DNA from: an uncultured Limnohabitans sp.
GTDB lineage: Bacteria > Pseudomonadota > Gammaproteobacteria > Burkholderiales > Burkholderiaceae_C
Direction: 5' to 3'
DNA: 6,930 nucleotides
NCBI GenBank assembly: GCA_937928195.1
Contig: CALEYZ010000176.1
Location: 1 to 6,930 of the forward strand
The notes under the pieces were generated by a model. The model saw only the letters and a program-made list of their open reading frames with translations. It had not been told where the DNA came from and searched no databases. Shown piece after piece: positions 6,124 through 6,930 of this stretch (its first letter is position 1; the number at the start of each line of letters is the position of its first letter). A program made the position numbers and the translations under genes.

Positions 6124-6537
6124 ATGGCAACTCAATTTTCAATCAGTGATTTGGCCAAAGAGTTTGACCTCACCACGCGCGCCATTCGTTTTTACGAAGA
6201 CATGGGCTTGTTAGAGCCCGAGCGCTCAGGCCCCGGTGGGCGCAATCGGGTGTACTCCTCGCGCGACCGCACGCGCCTCAAGCTCACCTTGCGTGCCAAG
6301 CGTTTGGGTTTGTCGCTCACAGAGGCCAAAGAGCTGATTGACATGTACGACAGCCCCCGTGACACGGGCCCACAGCTGAAAAAGTTTTTGGTGGTGCTGG
6401 CCGAGCACCGGCAGCAACTGGAATCGCAATTGGCCGATTTGCATGCCACCTTGGAAGAAGTCAAGACGCATGAAAAAGATGCGAGAACTTTGTTGGCGCG
6501 CGCCGATAAGTTGGCACAGAAAAAAGGTGCGGCATGA
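6124..6537 (+). CDS. liuR: MerR-family transcriptional regulator, LiuR-like
   Basis: A 137-residue MerR-family DNA-binding protein, best matched to LiuR, the regulator of leucine/isovalerate and related acyl-CoA catabolism in proteobacteria. The N-terminal winged helix-turn-helix covers about residues 6-75: ISDLAKEFDLTTRAIRFYED (7-26) and MGLLEPER (27-34), then RNRVYSSRDRTRLKLTLRAK (40-59) and LGLSLTEAKELIDMYD (61-76). The phrase IDMYDSPRD is characteristic of LiuR-like proteins. Residues about 82-130 form the dimerisation helix, rich in Q, E and K. There is no cysteine at all, which argues against a metal- or redox-sensing MerR such as CueR, ZntR or SoxR. The ATG is chosen for its ribosome binding site; an in-frame GTG at 6100 would add eight unlikely residues. 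It probably autoregulates through the palindrome at 6028-6051. The effector is not evident. Confidence 0.87.
   Translation: MATQFSISDLAKEFDLTTRAIRFYEDMGLLEPERSGPGGRNRVYSSRDRTRLKLTLRAKRLGLSLTEAKELIDMYDSPRDTGPQLKKFLVVLAEHRQQLESQLADLHATLEEVKTHEKDARTLLARADKLAQKKGAA
6524..6529 (+). promoter_or_regulatory. Ribosome binding site of the thioesterase gene
   Basis: AAGGTG inside the end of liuR lies four bases before the ATG at 6534. That ATG overlaps the liuR stop as ATGA, so the two genes are very likely translated from one message. Confidence 0.65.
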
Positions 6538-6930
6538 GTGTGCATGATTTGAACTCCCCAATGGCGCAGCGCATTGCGGCCAGCATGGCGCGCCAAGGCA
6601 TGATGAAACACTTAGACGCCAAACTCCTGCGGGTTGAAAAGGGGGAGGTTGAAATCGCCTTGCCTTATGCGGACAAAGTGACGCAGCAACAAGGTGGTTT
6701 CCATGGCGGTGCCATGGGCGCACTGGCCGACATTGCAGGTGGCTACGCGGGCCTCACGGTTTTGCCTGAGGGCATGGAAGTGGTCACTGCCGAATACAAA
6801 ATCAATTTTTTAAGCGCCCACCAAGCGGGTGAGTTGCGCGCCATTGGCAAGGTGGTCAAAGGCGGTAAGCGAATCGTTGTGACCACCGCTGACGTTTTTC
6901 ACATCGATGCACAAGGCAAAAAATCCTTGT
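6534..6930 (+). CDS. PaaI-family hotdog-fold thioesterase, 5' part (3' end outside window)
   Basis: The first 132 residues of a hotdog-fold acyl-CoA thioesterase; the frame is open to the window end. The family signature QQQGGFHGGAMGALAD (51-66) carries the HGG loop (H57-G59) and the acidic residue D66 on the central helix that activates water in this family. It is followed by AGGYAG, then AEYKINFLSAH (86-96), the strand typical of PaaI/YdiI-like enzymes, and AIGKVVKGGKRIVVTTADVF (103-122). Family proteins are usually about 140-160 residues, so only a short C-terminal piece is missing. It would hydrolyse an acyl- or aryl-CoA to free CoA, perhaps relieving trapped CoA during acyl-CoA catabolism. 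The start overlaps the liuR stop by four bases, so the gene should be co-regulated with liuR. The exact substrate cannot be read from the sequence. Confidence 0.9.
   Translation, partial: MSVHDLNSPMAQRIAASMARQGMMKHLDAKLLRVEKGEVEIALPYADKVTQQQGGFHGGAMGALADIAGGYAGLTVLPEGMEVVTAEYKINFLSAHQAGELRAIGKVVKGGKRIVVTTADVFHIDAQGKKSL

Noticed and set aside
1..6930. Search for CRISPR repeats, tRNA/rRNA genes, insertion sequence ends, attachment sites, riboswitches and toxin-antitoxin or defence genes
   Set aside because: None could be supported by reading. Intergenic space totals only about 200 bases, and all coding regions match chromosomal housekeeping or catabolic families.

Overview
The window looks like chromosomal DNA of a betaproteobacterium in the order Burkholderiales, probably a Comamonadaceae member of moderate GC content (Limnohabitans or Rhodoferax type). 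The reasons are the gene order glyQ-glyS-gmhB-plsC-ygjP-like, a LiuR-type MerR regulator followed by a PaaI-type thioesterase, protein sequences typical of that group, and heavy use of TTG for leucine. The genus is inference. No mobile element, CRISPR array, tRNA, rRNA or sign of recent transfer was seen, and genes fill almost the whole window.

Region 1 (1-4848, + strand) is a tight housekeeping run. It holds the 3' part of glyQ, then complete glyS (two subunits of glycyl-tRNA synthetase), gmhB (heptose bisphosphate phosphatase for LPS core precursors), a plsC-like lysophospholipid acyltransferase and a YgjP/DUF45 zinc hydrolase. Gaps are 9, 27, -4 and 20 bases, so one transcript entering from upstream of the window could carry all five. 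It would join translation capacity to outer-membrane and phospholipid synthesis.

Region 2 (4865-6930) is a divergent pair around a control region of about 130 bp. On the - strand lies a 375-residue metallo-beta-lactamase-fold hydrolase. It converges on the YgjP-like gene across only 16 bp. On the + strand lies a LiuR-like MerR regulator, overlapped by 4 bases by a PaaI-family thioesterase that runs off the window. Between the two divergent starts is a near-perfect 24-bp palindrome, the best candidate LiuR operator. Its two outer arms are each a near-consensus -35 box (TTGACG), one for each direction, so one regulator dimer could control both units. LiuR regulators are known to control branched-chain amino acid (leucine/isovalerate) and related acyl-CoA catabolism, so acyl-CoA catabolism genes probably follow beyond the right edge.

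Most of the window is ordinary. The points most worth a second look are the shared operator/promoter architecture, the metallo-hydrolase of unknown substrate under it, and small departures from family motifs in the acyltransferase and the YgjP-like protein.
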